From positions 3,883 through 67,882 of the forward strand of contig JABIDL010000033.1 of the NCBI GenBank assembly GCA_018651745.1: a stretch of DNA of 64,000 bases, in the 5' to 3' direction. The position numbers were made by a program, and so were the translations under genes. Below the pieces are notes generated by a model. That model was not told the origin of the DNA, searched no databases, and saw nothing but the letters and a program-made list of their open reading frames with translations. The DNA is from Candidatus Neomarinimicrobiota bacterium (GTDB lineage Bacteria > Fidelibacterota > Marinisomatia > Marinisomatales > TCS55). Shown here piece by piece: positions 36,913-47,324 of the stretch. Each line of letters begins with the position of its first letter. The first letter of the stretch is position 1.

Positions 36913-38230
36913 CCTTCCACACCCCTCCGAATTTGCCGCATTGCATAAGTTCAATGTTTCTGAAACGATTTCAGGGATTTCAACCGATTCTAGGGAATGC
37001 CAAAAAGGGGATCTCTATATTGCAATAAAAGGGGAACGCTTGGATGGGCATCAATTTGTTTCAAATGCGCTTGAGCAAGGAGCCGTTGCCGCATTGGTAA
37101 ACCAAGAATATTCTACAGGATCTTCTCAAGAAATTGTTGTCCATGATACTATTGTTGCTTTGGGTGACCTTGCAAATCAATGGCGCCAGCAATTCGATAT
37201 ACCAATTATCGGCATAACGGGTTCCAACGGAAAAACGTCCACTAAAGACTTAGTGACTCACGCATTGTCAAAATTCCAATCCGTTCATGCAACTCAGGGT
37301 AATTATAACACGTCTATCGGGCTACCACTAACCCTTCTTTCCATGGCGAAAAGCTCAACCATTGCTATTTTAGAAATGGGAGCCAATCAGCCCGGTGACA
37401 TTCAGACCTTATGTGAAATTGCAGAACCCACTCACGGATTAATTACTAATATTGCTCCTGCTCATCTTGAAGGGTTCGGAACAATAGATTCCATTGCGCA
37501 AACAAAGGCAGCCTTATTTGATACGCTCGTAAATGGGATATCTTTTGTGAATGCAGCAGATTCAAGAATTCTTGAATTGAACGTTCCCAATGAGAAAATG
37601 ACATTCGGATTAACATCAGATTGTGACTTCCCTGCCGATATTCACCATGAAGAAGATGGAACCATTACATTAACTGTGGATTCCCAAGAAATTCCGACAA
37701 ATTCTCAAAATTTATCATTTTCGAAAAATGTGATAGCAGCTGCAGCTCTTACAGTAACATTGGGGTTAGAGTGGAATCATTTCAAACAAGCAGTTCTCTC
37801 CTTTAACCCTCCACAAGGTCGCTGTCAGGTAAGACGTTCGAATGGTATTACCATTATAGATGATACCTACAATGCGAATCTAGAATCCACCGAAGCGGCG
37901 ATAGATTACTTGTCTGCATTCAGCGGAAACGGACGAAGAATGCTCGTGTTTGGCGACATGTTTGAACTTGGATCAAGTTCTCTTGATCAGCATCGAAAAG
38001 TAGGGAAAAAATGCGTAGATGCAAAATTAGACGTACTATTTACCGTTGGACCTGAATCTGCCCAAACAGACTTGGTGGCATCTATGCTTCCGCTTCATCA
38101 ACATTTTGATTCAAAAGAAGAATTGGTTGAAAAGTTGAAAAATATTATTGAATCTGGAGACCACCTTCTGATAAAGGGTTCGCGAGGGATGGCGATGGAA
38201 ACTATCGTAGATAAATTGGTGACCACCTAA
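36902..38230 (+). CDS. murF: UDP-MurNAc-tripeptide D-alanyl-D-alanine ligase
   Basis: Adds D-Ala-D-Ala to UDP-MurNAc-tripeptide in the cytoplasm, the last soluble step of precursor synthesis. N-terminal domain with [23 protein letters not shown] loop [30 protein letters not shown] and the C-terminal VIDDTYNAN-like [12 protein letters not shown] motif. 442 residues. It overlaps murE by 11 bases. No ddl gene is found in the cluster, so its dipeptide must come from a ligase encoded elsewhere. Confidence 0.95.
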   Translation: MRIDLPHPSEFAALHKFNVSETISGISTDSRECQKGDLYIAIKGERLDGHQFVSNALEQGAVAALVNQEYSTGSSQEIVVHDTIVALGDLANQWRQQFDIPIIGITGSNGKTSTKDLVTHALSKFQSVHATQGNYNTSIGLPLTLLSMAKSSTIAILEMGANQPGDIQTLCEIAEPTHGLITNIAPAHLEGFGTIDSIAQTKAALFDTLVNGISFVNAADSRILELNVPNEKMTFGLTSDCDFPADIHHEEDGTITLTVDSQEIPTNSQNLSFSKNVIAAAALTVTLGLEWNHFKQAVLSFNPPQGRCQVRRSNGITIIDDTYNANLESTEAAIDYLSAFSGNGRRMLVFGDMFELGSSSLDQHRKVGKKCVDAKLDVLFTVGPESAQTDLVASMLPLHQHFDSKEELVEKLKNIIESGDHLLIKGSRGMAMETIVDKLVTT

Positions 38231-39333
38231 TGTTGTATCACCTTCTTTTCCCACTTCGAGATCAATTTTCGCCGCTAAATCTTTTCCAATACATCACTTT
38301 TCGTTCCGCATCTGCAGCAATGGTCGCCCTGATTATTTGTTTTTTCTTAGGACCCAAGATTATCAGGTTACTTCAAAATCGGCAGATTGGCGAAGAAATT
38401 CGTGAAGATGGACCAAAATCTCATCAATCCAAAAAAGGAACACCTACAATGGGAGGATTGATTATTCTTTTCGCAGTCATTCTTCCGACAATTCTATTCG
38501 CTGATTTAAACAACCCGTTTATTCAGATTATTTTAGTTACTGTCGCTTGGATGGGAATGATCGGATTTTTAGATGATTACTTAAAAGTAGTAAAAAAAAT
38601 GAAAATGGGACTTATCGCGCGATATAAAATGATTGGGCAAATACTTTTAGGGTTGCTCGTTGCTGTGTGGATTCAATATACGCCCGAATTTAAAGACGTG
38701 TGGAGTTCTACATCCGTTCCCTTTTTGAAAAATGTGGAAATCAATTTTGGAATGCTTTATCCGCTCTTTGTCATTTTAGTCATCACGGGTACATCAAATG
38801 CTGTAAATCTTACGGATGGATTAGATGGTTTAGCTGCAGGATTGCTTGCCATCGCTTTCGGAGTTTTCGGCGCAATTGCTTATATCACCGGGCGAGTAGA
38901 TTTTTCGGATTATCTAAATATTCTCTATCTTCCCGGTGCAGGAGAATTAACCGTTTTTGCTTCCGCCATTGCCGGCGCGTGTCTCGGGTATTTATGGTTT
39001 AATGCTGCTCCTGCTGAAATCTTTATGGGCGATGTCGGATCCCTTTCTACCGGTGCGGCTTTGGGATCAATGGCAATTTTATTGAAAAAGGAATTTTTAT
39101 TGCTGATCATTGGTGGAGTCTTCGTTTGGGAAGCAGTGTCTGTCATACTTCAAGTTGGTTATTTCCGTTGGACAAAAAAGACAACCGGCGAAGGAAAGCG
39201 ATTATTTCTCATGGCGCCAATACATCATCATTTTGAATTGAAAGGGTGGCCGGAATCCAGAGTTGTTATCCGTTTTTGGATTATTGGAATATTACTTGCA
39301 CTTTTTTCACTAACAACATTCAAAATCCGCTGA
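38230..39333 (+). CDS. mraY: Phospho-N-acetylmuramoyl-pentapeptide-transferase
   Basis: Integral membrane enzyme making lipid I from UDP-MurNAc-pentapeptide and undecaprenyl phosphate. Ten hydrophobic segments; signatures GPKSHQSKKGTPTMGGL near the start, IGFLDDYLKV with the magnesium-binding Asp pair, NAVNLTDGLDGLAAG, and the carboxylate/His loop AEIFMGDVGSL and APIHHHFELKGW. 367 residues. Starts in the murF stop (TAATG) and ends in a TGATG with murD. Confidence 0.96.
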   Translation: MLYHLLFPLRDQFSPLNLFQYITFRSASAAMVALIICFFLGPKIIRLLQNRQIGEEIREDGPKSHQSKKGTPTMGGLIILFAVILPTILFADLNNPFIQIILVTVAWMGMIGFLDDYLKVVKKMKMGLIARYKMIGQILLGLLVAVWIQYTPEFKDVWSSTSVPFLKNVEINFGMLYPLFVILVITGTSNAVNLTDGLDGLAAGLLAIAFGVFGAIAYITGRVDFSDYLNILYLPGAGELTVFASAIAGACLGYLWFNAAPAEIFMGDVGSLSTGAALGSMAILLKKEFLLLIIGGVFVWEAVSVILQVGYFRWTKKTTGEGKRLFLMAPIHHHFELKGWPESRVVIRFWIIGILLALFSLTTFKIR

Positions 39334-40712
39334 TGGACATTTCAAACAGAGCGGCTATTGATTTAATGGGAAAAAATGTTACCGTTCTCGGTATCGGTAA
39401 AAGTGGCATTGCAGCAGCAAAGCTCGGACAGAAATTGGGTGGTTGTATTTTCATAAGTGACCAAAACAATTCTAATAAAATCAGTTTATCATTGAATACT
39501 TTATCCGAAATGGGAATTTCTGGCGAAGCGGGAATACATTCTGACCGCGTTCAAGAGTCAGACCTCATAGTCGTTTCACCTGGAATTTCACGATGGGCTG
39601 AAGTCATTGCGAAAGCCGATTCAAACAATATCCCGGTAGTGGGTGAAATCGAATTTGCCAGTTGGTTCACAAATGCACCCATTGTAGCAATAACGGGATC
39701 CAACGGTAAAACGACAACCGTTCATTTATTGCATGAAATGTGTAGCACAGATTCACTTCACAGCAGTTTAGCAGGAAATGTTGGATTTCCCTTTTCTGAA
39801 GCTGTTTTGAATGATATTAATTCACCTGATCAGAAACGGATATATGTTCTCGAAATTTCTAGTTTTCAGATGGAATTTACTATCCACTTCTACCCCCATA
39901 TATCTGTATTTCTCAATATTACACCTGATCATTTAGACCGCCATAAGGACATGGAAGAATATGTTAACGCAAAATTAAAATTAGCGGATCGCCAAACTTC
40001 TTCTGATTTTATTATTTACAATTTAGATGATACCCTTCTGTCTTCAGCATTTGATTCGGCCACCGCTACAATATTCCCATTTAGTCTTAAATCAAACGAA
40101 ACATTATTTGGATTGAATGAAACAAAAATTTTCGATGAAGAGCACGCAACCCTCATCGATCTGGAACGAATCGCCCTGCCTGGCAGGCACAACCTCGCTA
40201 ACCAGTTAGCTGCCGCATCTGCGGCCCATCTTTTGGGTGTGGATCATAACCACATTTCCCAGGTGATGGAAACGTTTGCTGGTGTGGAACATCGCCTTGA
40301 AACTGTGATGGATAGTAAAGGTGTGACATACATAAACGACTCAAAAGCCACCAATGTGGACGCGGTCAATGTCGCCCTTGAAAGTCTTAGCACGCCAACC
40401 ATCCTAATCCTCGGAGGAATTGATAAAGGTGGTGATTTCACAACGCTCCTTCCACATACCCACAACTACCTAAAAGAGGTTATTGCTTTCGGGCAGGCGC
40501 GAAACCAGATTGAAAACGTCATCGGAGACTCGGTGATTTTCACGTCAGTTGAAAATCTTCAAGAAGCTGTTAATCTTAGCCGCGAGCATGCTGAAGCTGG
40601 ATATTCAGTATTGTTTTCACCCGGATGCTCTAGTTTTGATCAGTTTCAAAGTTATGAAGAGCGTGGTAGAGCATTTAAAAATGCCGTAAGAAAATTTGAT
40701 GTAGCATCATGA
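39333..40712 (+). CDS. murD: UDP-N-acetylmuramoylalanine-D-glutamate ligase
   Basis: Adds D-glutamate to UDP-MurNAc-L-Ala. The ATG at 39333 overlaps the mraY stop (TGATG) and gives 459 residues; a longer frame would lie inside mraY. N-terminal Rossmann GIGKSGIAAAKLG, ATP loop [14 protein letters not shown], central LNITPDHLDRHKDMEEYVNA and C-terminal YINDSKATNVDAV and ILGGIDKGGDF. All catalytic blocks of the Mur ligase family are intact. Overlaps ftsW by four bases. Confidence 0.96.
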   Translation: MDISNRAAIDLMGKNVTVLGIGKSGIAAAKLGQKLGGCIFISDQNNSNKISLSLNTLSEMGISGEAGIHSDRVQESDLIVVSPGISRWAEVIAKADSNNIPVVGEIEFASWFTNAPIVAITGSNGKTTTVHLLHEMCSTDSLHSSLAGNVGFPFSEAVLNDINSPDQKRIYVLEISSFQMEFTIHFYPHISVFLNITPDHLDRHKDMEEYVNAKLKLADRQTSSDFIIYNLDDTLLSSAFDSATATIFPFSLKSNETLFGLNETKIFDEEHATLIDLERIALPGRHNLANQLAAASAAHLLGVDHNHISQVMETFAGVEHRLETVMDSKGVTYINDSKATNVDAVNVALESLSTPTILILGGIDKGGDFTTLLPHTHNYLKEVIAFGQARNQIENVIGDSVIFTSVENLQEAVNLSREHAEAGYSVLFSPGCSSFDQFQSYEERGRAFKNAVRKFDVAS

Positions 40713-41854
40713 AGCAGCTTAACATTATTAATAAAAAATACGATAGACCGCTTTTGATCGGAATTTTTGGATTGTGTGTTATCGGAACCGTCATGTTGTA
40801 TAGCGCCAGCACAACACGATCACTTAATTTTACAGATGGATTTACCAACACCATGTACCTTCAGTTGCACTTAAAAAGGTTGTTCGTTGGAATCATTGCC
40901 CTCATCTTTTTTACCATGTTTGATTACCGTAAACTAAAGCGCATTGCCCCCATTGCAGTCGTTGTTTCCATCGTAATGCTTGCCTTAACAAAAATCGTTT
41001 ATCTAATTCAAGGAAACACATTTCCCGCAAGATGGCTTCACTTCGGATTTATGACGTTACAAACATCAGAGCTTGCAAGGTTTTCACTCATTCTTTTTTT
41101 GGCTTCTTACATTGACCGGAAGCGTAATACGATTAAGGATTACTATAACGGATTTGCGCCACCAATCATAGTTATGGGCGTTATAACTGCACTCATTATT
41201 ATTCAACCAGATTTTAGTACGTCTGTCCTGATTTCCGTTATCGGAATGGCGATGCTTTTTTTCGGAGGAGCTAGATTTTCGCACATCCTAGCTACTACCA
41301 TTGGTGCCATTACAATTCTCATTCCTGCAGGATTGGCGAGAGGCTACCGAGTTTCTAGATGGGAAACATGGTGGAGCCCCGAAAATGCTTCGAGCGACGC
41401 GATGCTTCAAATTAGCCAATCCTTGATTTCCCTCGGGAATGGCGGTCTGTTTGGAATGGGACTTGGAAATAGTACCGAAAAAAATATGTTCCTTCCAACG
41501 CCACATACAGATTTCATCTTTGCTATTATTGGAGAAGAAATTGGGTTTCTTGGAACCGTTGCCGTACTTACGCTTTTTCTTTTCCTATTTCAACGTGGAA
41601 TAAAAATCGCTAAAGAGACTACTGACTTATTTGGTGTAATGGTCGCTTTGGGCATTTCATTCAGTTTCATTCTATATGCATTTACCAATGTAGCTGTAGT
41701 TACGAATCTTGTACCTACAACCGGACTACCGATGCCACTCGTTAGTTATGGTGGTTCTGGACTGGTGATCAATATGGCGAGCCTTGGAATATTGCTCAAT
41801 ATCAGTCAAGGAAAACGATCAGTGAATTCTCGTAAAGGATGGAGCTTAAATTAG
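40709..41854 (+). CDS. ftsW: FtsW/RodA/SpoVE family lipid II polymerase
   Basis: 381 residues, ten transmembrane segments. Septal glycosyltransferase that polymerises lipid II next to FtsI. Signatures: LYSASTTRS near the start, ARWLHFGFMTLQTSELAR with the lipid-facing ARW...QTSE block, IIQPDFSTSVLI carrying the catalytic Asp, the PTPHTDFIFAIIGEEIGFLG loop and the terminal PLVSYGGSGLVINM. FtsW rather than RodA is chosen from the dcw position. Confidence 0.92.
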   Translation: MKQLNIINKKYDRPLLIGIFGLCVIGTVMLYSASTTRSLNFTDGFTNTMYLQLHLKRLFVGIIALIFFTMFDYRKLKRIAPIAVVVSIVMLALTKIVYLIQGNTFPARWLHFGFMTLQTSELARFSLILFLASYIDRKRNTIKDYYNGFAPPIIVMGVITALIIIQPDFSTSVLISVIGMAMLFFGGARFSHILATTIGAITILIPAGLARGYRVSRWETWWSPENASSDAMLQISQSLISLGNGGLFGMGLGNSTEKNMFLPTPHTDFIFAIIGEEIGFLGTVAVLTLFLFLFQRGIKIAKETTDLFGVMVALGISFSFILYAFTNVAVVTNLVPTTGLPMPLVSYGGSGLVINMASLGILLNISQGKRSVNSRKGWSLN

Positions 41855-41855
41855 T

Positions 41856-42958
41856 ATGATAAATAGTATTCGCATTTTAATTGCCGGTGGAGGGACCGGA
41901 GGACACCTCTTCCCTGCCATTGCGCTTGGTGAGCGAATTCTTGCAGATTGCCCATATTCCAGCATGCATTATATGGGCTCAACTTTTGGAATTGAAGCAA
42001 ATATTTTTCCAATTAAAAATATGAATCATACGTTAATCCCGATTCGAGGATTGCAACGAAACTTTAATCCTTCTGGAATTGGAAAAAATTTATTATTGCC
42101 GTTTAGAATTTTGAAATCAATAAAAATGACCAAAAAAGTATTTAACGCATTTAAACCTGATGTTGTTGTCGGAACTGGAGGGTATGCATCTGCCTTACCC
42201 ATTCGAGAAGCAATAAGCCGAGATATTCCAGTTCTCATACAAGAGCAAAATTCTTTTCCGGGGATCACGACCCGATGGTTTGCAGACAAAGCAGATACAG
42301 TCTGCATCGCATTTGAAGAAGCAAAAAACCATCTCAAAAAAAAACTCTATTTGTCACCGGAAACCCAGTTCGAGCCGGAATTAATGAAGGAAACAGCATG
42401 ATAGCTGCGCAAAATTATGATCTTGATCCCAAGAAAAAAACACTCCTCATTTTTGGAGGAAGTCAAGGATCGGCATTATTAAATAAGACAGTGAGTGAGA
42501 GTGTAAAATTATTAGAAAAATCTAAAATCCAATTCCTTTGGCAAACCGGGAAAAACCAATATGATCAATTAAAATCATTCGAGTCAGATTTTACAAGGGT
42601 TTTACCGTTCATTGATGACATGGGAAGTGCGTATGCATTGGCCGATTTGGCCTTATGCAGAGCCGGAGCTTTAACAATATCTGAATTGACATTGTGCGGC
42701 GTTCCGGCACTATTCGTTCCTCTCTCCAATGCGGCCGGAGACCACCAAAAAAAGAATGCATCTGTCATGGAAAAAGAAGGCGCAGCAATTGTGTGCAATG
42801 AGGATGATTTCACTTCAAACATTTTTTCGAATCAAGTGATTGGACTTTTGAAGAATGAAAATCAATTATTCCAAATGAGCGAAAAGTCTCAAAAATTGGG
42901 AAAGCCGAATGCAGTCAAAGACATTACAAATCATATCATGGAATTGGTTCATGCATAA
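41856..42958 (+). pseudogene. murG: UDP-GlcNAc:lipid I N-acetylglucosaminyltransferase, frameshifted at a run of nine A
   Basis: Makes lipid II from lipid I at the inner-membrane face. The N-terminal half (41856 on; GGGTGGHLFPAIAL, QEQNSFPGITTRW) and C-terminal half (FGGSQGSALLNKTV, LCRAGALTISELTLCGVPA) lie in two frames. The break is at an A9 run (42336-42344): after it the correct frame reads TLFVTGNPVRAGINEGNS, the linker before the second domain, whereas the open first frame gives an unrelated tail and a TGA at 42399. One extra A restores a normal enzyme of about 367 residues. As the gene is essential and everything else is intact, a sequencing error or slippage is likelier than true loss. 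Confidence 0.9.
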
Positions 42959-44346
42959 TGTTTAGAAAAGTAAAAAAACTTCATTTTGTCGGTATTGGTG
43001 GGATTGGGATGAGCGGTATTGCAGAATTACTTTTAAACCTTGATTTTGAAATTTCAGGATCTGATATCTTGGAATCTGAAATTGTACAAAAATTAAAGTC
43101 GAAAGGCGCCAGCATACATATTGGTCATGATGCGAAAAACTTGGGGGATGCGGAAGTCCTTGTTTATTCCAGCGCTGTCAAAGAAAATAATCCGGAAATT
43201 CAAATAGCTAAGCAACGCAATATTCCCATCATTCGGAGAGCGGAAATGCTGGGAGAGCTAATTGATGTGAAAGAAACATCCATCGCAGTTGGCGGTACAC
43301 ATGGGAAAACATCCACATCATCCATGCTTGGCGCTATTCTTGCAAAAGCAAGATTGGATCCAACGCTCGTTGTCGGAGGACTTGTGCAAAGTATTGGCAC
43401 CAATTCCATGCTTGGATCAGGAGACATCATTGTGGTAGAAGCTGATGAATACGACCGCAGTTTTCTTGCTTTAAATCCCACCTTATCCCTTGTGACGAAC
43501 ATTGAATTGGAGCATACGGATATTTATTCTGATTTGGATGACATGAAGCAGGCATTCGTTCAATTTTGTAATTCAGTTCCCTTTTACGGAGCCGTTGCTC
43601 TTTGTATCGATTCCCATCATGTGAATAATATTTTACCTGAAATTCGGCGTCCTATTTTAACCTATGGACTTCATTCGAATGCAGATGTTAGAGCAGAAAA
43701 TATTAGTTACAATAAAACTCAGGCAACATTTACTCTAATCCATAAAGGAGCAGAATTGGGGACGATCCTATTGCAGGTTCCTGGCGAGCACAATATTTTG
43801 AATTCGCTGGGGGCAGCTTGTATTGGGATTGAATTGGGTCTTGTGTCCCATGATATAATTCAGGGATTAAATAAATATAATGGTGTTCGTCGGAGATTTG
43901 AAATAAAAGGAACCATTAACGACATTTTAGTGGTTGACGATTATGCTCATCACCCAACGGAAGTAAAGGCAACCCTTAAAGCTGCAAATGACGGGTGGGA
44001 TAGAAGAATTATCTCCATTTTTCAACCTCACTTATTCACGAGAACTCGAGACTTTTTTATGGAATTTGCAAATGCATTTCTCAATAGCGATGTGCTGATT
44101 ATAACAGAAATTTATCCCGCACGAGAAGAGCCAATTAAGGGAATTACAGGCGAATTGGTTGCGAAGGCTGCAGAAAATGCTGGGCATAAAAACGTTTTAT
44201 TTATTCCAGACTTAGAAGATCTTAACAAACAACTTGATTTAATTGCGCAACCAGGGGATATGGTATTAACTATGGGTGCCGGTACAATTTGGCGATACAG
44301 CGACAAATATTTTTCTCATTTAAAAAATGTGGAGGCCGCAGCCTAA
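42958..44346 (+). CDS. murC: UDP-N-acetylmuramate-L-alanine ligase
   Basis: Adds L-alanine to UDP-MurNAc, the first stem-peptide residue. N-terminal LHFVGIGGIGMSGIAELL, ATP loop AVGGTHGKTSTSSML, VVEADEYDRSFL, NIELEHTDIY, and the C-terminal VDDYAHHPTEV and IFQPHLFTRTRDF motifs. 462 residues, typical. It starts directly at the murG stop (TAATG). Confidence 0.96.
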   Translation: MFRKVKKLHFVGIGGIGMSGIAELLLNLDFEISGSDILESEIVQKLKSKGASIHIGHDAKNLGDAEVLVYSSAVKENNPEIQIAKQRNIPIIRRAEMLGELIDVKETSIAVGGTHGKTSTSSMLGAILAKARLDPTLVVGGLVQSIGTNSMLGSGDIIVVEADEYDRSFLALNPTLSLVTNIELEHTDIYSDLDDMKQAFVQFCNSVPFYGAVALCIDSHHVNNILPEIRRPILTYGLHSNADVRAENISYNKTQATFTLIHKGAELGTILLQVPGEHNILNSLGAACIGIELGLVSHDIIQGLNKYNGVRRRFEIKGTINDILVVDDYAHHPTEVKATLKAANDGWDRRIISIFQPHLFTRTRDFFMEFANAFLNSDVLIITEIYPAREEPIKGITGELVAKAAENAGHKNVLFIPDLEDLNKQLDLIAQPGDMVLTMGAGTIWRYSDKYFSHLKNVEAAA

Positions 44347-44356
44347 GGTGGATCCA

Positions 44357-45268
44357 ATGACGCAGTTAAAATCCATGATAAAAGGATCATTTCTCGAAAA
44401 TGAACCGATGTCTATTCATACTTCTTACGGCATTGGCGGACCGGCAAAAGCATTTATTACACCAAAAAATAAAGAAGATCTTTCATTTGCGCTACAATGT
44501 GCACATCAACATCAGATTCCGGTTTACTTTGTTGGATCAGGATCTAATTTACTGGTAAGTGATGATGGGATTGATGGAATAGTCTTTACGCTTGGGAAAT
44601 CATTTACACATTTAGAAATCGAAGGAATTCATATTTCCGCAGAATCCGGTGTTATGCTTGGAAAAATGGTGAAAGAAGCTACAAGTCACAACCTGACCGG
44701 ATTGGAGAATTTGATAGGAGTCCCTGGAACAGTAGGCGGTGCATTGGTTATGAATGCTGGTGCATTTGGGGGAGAAATTTCTAATGTTCTCAAATCTATA
44801 GAAGTCATGACCTTGGAAGGACAATTAAAAAATTATTCTGTTAACGACATTGAATTCAGCTACCGGCATTCTACTTTTAATGAGGATGAAATTATTATAC
44901 ATGCAGAGTTTGAATTAACAATAGCGGATCATGAAACCATTCAGAATGAGAAAATTAAGGCAAGCCAAGGACGGAAGAAAAATCAGCCTCTACGGTTCCG
45001 TTCTGCAGGTAGCGTATTTAAAAATCCAAAAGGGGATAAAGCTGCTGGATTCCTTATAGATAAAGCCGGACTCAAAGGTACACGCTCTGGCGATGCAGAA
45101 ATTTCTACTCATCATGCTAATTTTTTTATCAATCATGGACAGGCAAAAGCTATGGACATCGTTACACTGATCCAACTTGCAAGGAAAGAAGTCTATGATA
45201 AATTTGGGGTCAAACTTGATCTTGAAATAAAGACATTAGGATTTCACCCGGAAACCTTTACAGTATGA
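44357..45268 (+). CDS. murB: UDP-N-acetylenolpyruvoylglucosamine reductase
   Basis: FAD enzyme reducing the enolpyruvyl group to make UDP-MurNAc. The ATG at 44357 has an AAGGTGG site seven bases upstream; longer starts would overlap murC. Signatures: HTSYGIGGPAKAF, FVGSGSNLLVSDDGIDG, NLIGVPGTVGGALVMNAGAF, FSYRHSTFN and QPLRFRSAGSVFKNPKG with the catalytic serine. The C-terminal HHANFFINHGQAKAMDI places it in the class without the YRLMR insert (type II). 303 residues. It overlaps ftsQ by four bases. Confidence 0.95.
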   Translation: MTQLKSMIKGSFLENEPMSIHTSYGIGGPAKAFITPKNKEDLSFALQCAHQHQIPVYFVGSGSNLLVSDDGIDGIVFTLGKSFTHLEIEGIHISAESGVMLGKMVKEATSHNLTGLENLIGVPGTVGGALVMNAGAFGGEISNVLKSIEVMTLEGQLKNYSVNDIEFSYRHSTFNEDEIIIHAEFELTIADHETIQNEKIKASQGRKKNQPLRFRSAGSVFKNPKGDKAAGFLIDKAGLKGTRSGDAEISTHHANFFINHGQAKAMDIVTLIQLARKEVYDKFGVKLDLEIKTLGFHPETFTV

Positions 45269-46020
45269 AAAATAATCGTCAATTGATGGTTAAACTCGCT
45301 CTTTTTGCAGGATTGTTGGGTTTTGTAGGATTTGCTTGGGCAGCAATTGCTTGGTCTTCCGAAACAGAACTTTTTAGAATTGAGCAAATTCAAATTAACG
45401 GAAAAACAGTCATTGATAAAGACGACTATATTGAAATTCTTGGCGATTGGGAAGGATTGTCCACCCGCGAGATTCACCAGTCAGATATTCGGTTAGCGTT
45501 TGAATCTCATCCCTTTGTCGAGGCTGTTCGTGTCAGTAAGCAATACCCAAAAACTATTCGCATCGATCTTGTAGAAAGGAATCCGGTTGCCTTTATCAAT
45601 ATGAAACCATTAGTGATGGTTGATAGATTGGGTGTTATCCTTCCTGCAAAGGGAATTTCTGATCATTATGATATTCCCTATTTCTCTGGATTTAACCCTG
45701 ACAAAGCATTATATCCTCCAGGTTTCGAGACACGTTCACAAAAAATGCAAGAAGCCGTCGGGATCCTTTCAAGAATCAAACGCGAATATGTGTCTCTTTA
45801 TAATAATATTTCGGAAGTAACTCTGAGCGGGAATGATGAATATATCTTCATATTAGCAGAACGGCCGACCCGAATTATTCTGGGGAAAAACAATCCGTGG
45901 CAAAAGCTTGAAGTATTACGGGAATTTGAATCTGCCCTGGAACAACCTCATGGAATAACCTTATTTAAACAAATTGATCTCAGACATCAAAATCAAGTGG
46001 TAACCCGTACATGGTCATGA
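45265..46020 (+). CDS. ftsQ: FtsQ/DivIB family division protein
   Basis: 251 residues: a short cytoplasmic part, one transmembrane segment (LALFAGLLGFVGFAWAAIAW), a POTRA domain (FRIEQIQINGKTVIDKDDYI) and the beta domain (VRVSKQYPKTIRIDLVERNP). It scaffolds FtsB/FtsL at the septum. Family identity is low between phyla, but layout, the KYP-x-T-I-x-I-x-V-ER-like motif and the position between murB and ftsA support the call. Confidence 0.9.
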   Translation: MKNNRQLMVKLALFAGLLGFVGFAWAAIAWSSETELFRIEQIQINGKTVIDKDDYIEILGDWEGLSTREIHQSDIRLAFESHPFVEAVRVSKQYPKTIRIDLVERNPVAFINMKPLVMVDRLGVILPAKGISDHYDIPYFSGFNPDKALYPPGFETRSQKMQEAVGILSRIKREYVSLYNNISEVTLSGNDEYIFILAERPTRIILGKNNPWQKLEVLREFESALEQPHGITLFKQIDLRHQNQVVTRTWS

Positions 46021-47288
46021 AAAATTTCAGTCTTCCAATAGATAAAAATATCTTTGTAGGGATTGATGTTGGATCCTCAAAGATCTGCTGTACCATATCT
46101 GGTATTGATCCAATTGAGGGTACATTTCAGTTGTTGGGAATTGGAACTAGTTCTTCTTCAGGAGTCAAAATGGGATCAATTACTCATCGGGACAATCTTA
46201 TTTCAGAAATGGAAATTGCAATGAGAGAAGCTGAAACGATGGCCGGTGCTAAAGTTGATTCCGCAATTATAAGTATTTCTTCGGAACAAATCAGAGGAAT
46301 CAATACTCAAGGCGCCATCGCTATTCAAAAAAATCAAATGAGCAATGTTCCAATTCAACATGAAATTACCGAATCCGATATTCAAAAAGTTGTAGATCTT
46401 GCAAAAGGAATATCGCTCCCGATCGACAGAGATATTCTGCATGTTCTTCCTCAGGAATACATGATAGATACTCTTGATAAAATAAAGGATCCTGTTGGAA
46501 TGTCTGGACACCGCCTCGAAGCCCATGTCCATCTCATTACTGTTGGAACTACAGCCGCAACCAACGTTGCCAACTGTGCACAAGAACTAGGTATTGTCGT
46601 GGACGGACTAGTTTTTCAAGGATTGGCATCGGGCGCAGCAGTTTTAGATCAAGATGAAAAAGATCTAGGCGTTGCTCTTGTTGACCTTGGCGAAGGCACA
46701 TCCGATTTAGCTATTTATCATGAAGGCGGAATTCGTCATACATCAGTTTTAGGGATTGGTTCTGGAAATATCACAAACGATATTGCAGTTATGTTACAAG
46801 TTGGAATGGAAGAAGCAAAACAAATAAAAGAAACCTATGGCTCAGCAAAAGCATCTATGTCCTCCCCAGAATTAGAATTTGATTTACCTGTAAAAAATGG
46901 CGGGTTAGCACGAAAAATTTCTGAACATGAATTATCTCGATATGTAGAAGCACGTACTGAAGAAATATTGCGATTGGTAAAACGAGATATCATCCGTGCT
47001 GGATTGAAAGACAATCTTACCTATGGTGTGGTACTCACCGGAGGCGGGGCAAACCTGAAAAATATTATAGGTCTTGCAGAAGAAGTACTTGAATTGCCGG
47101 TGAGAATTGGAAAACCAAAAGGGATCCAAGATTCAGTTGGTGTTGCTTCGGATCCACAATTCTCAGCAGCAGTCGGATTGGGTATTTGGCGTTATCGGCC
47201 AGATGAGCTCCAATCCAATTATGAAATAGAATCACCCATACAAAACACTATGAGAAAAGTTATAGAATGGTTCAAAGACTTTTTTTAA
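46017..47288 (+). CDS. ftsA: Cell division protein FtsA
   Basis: Actin-like ATPase that tethers FtsZ to the membrane. Phosphate-1 motif FVGIDVGSSKICCTI; the 1C domain; phosphate-2 VDLGEGTSDLAIYH; adenosine motif VLTGGGANLKNI. The C-terminal amphipathic helix (NTMRKVIEWFKDFF) is the membrane-targeting sequence. I start at 46017, where the ATG overlaps the ftsQ stop (ATGA); the ATG at 46011 would add two residues. 423 residues. Confidence 0.94.
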   Translation: MKNFSLPIDKNIFVGIDVGSSKICCTISGIDPIEGTFQLLGIGTSSSSGVKMGSITHRDNLISEMEIAMREAETMAGAKVDSAIISISSEQIRGINTQGAIAIQKNQMSNVPIQHEITESDIQKVVDLAKGISLPIDRDILHVLPQEYMIDTLDKIKDPVGMSGHRLEAHVHLITVGTTAATNVANCAQELGIVVDGLVFQGLASGAAVLDQDEKDLGVALVDLGEGTSDLAIYHEGGIRHTSVLGIGSGNITNDIAVMLQVGMEEAKQIKETYGSAKASMSSPELEFDLPVKNGGLARKISEHELSRYVEARTEEILRLVKRDIIRAGLKDNLTYGVVLTGGGANLKNIIGLAEEVLELPVRIGKPKGIQDSVGVASDPQFSAAVGLGIWRYRPDELQSNYEIESPIQNTMRKVIEWFKDFF

Positions 47289-47324
47289 TCAACATACCAA
47301 ACTAAACCAAAAGGAGAACATACT

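Noticed and set aside
42398-42958. murG as two separate genes with an ATGA overlap
   Set aside because: The linker with TGNPVR is read in the second frame well before that ATG, so the halves are one gene broken at the A run.
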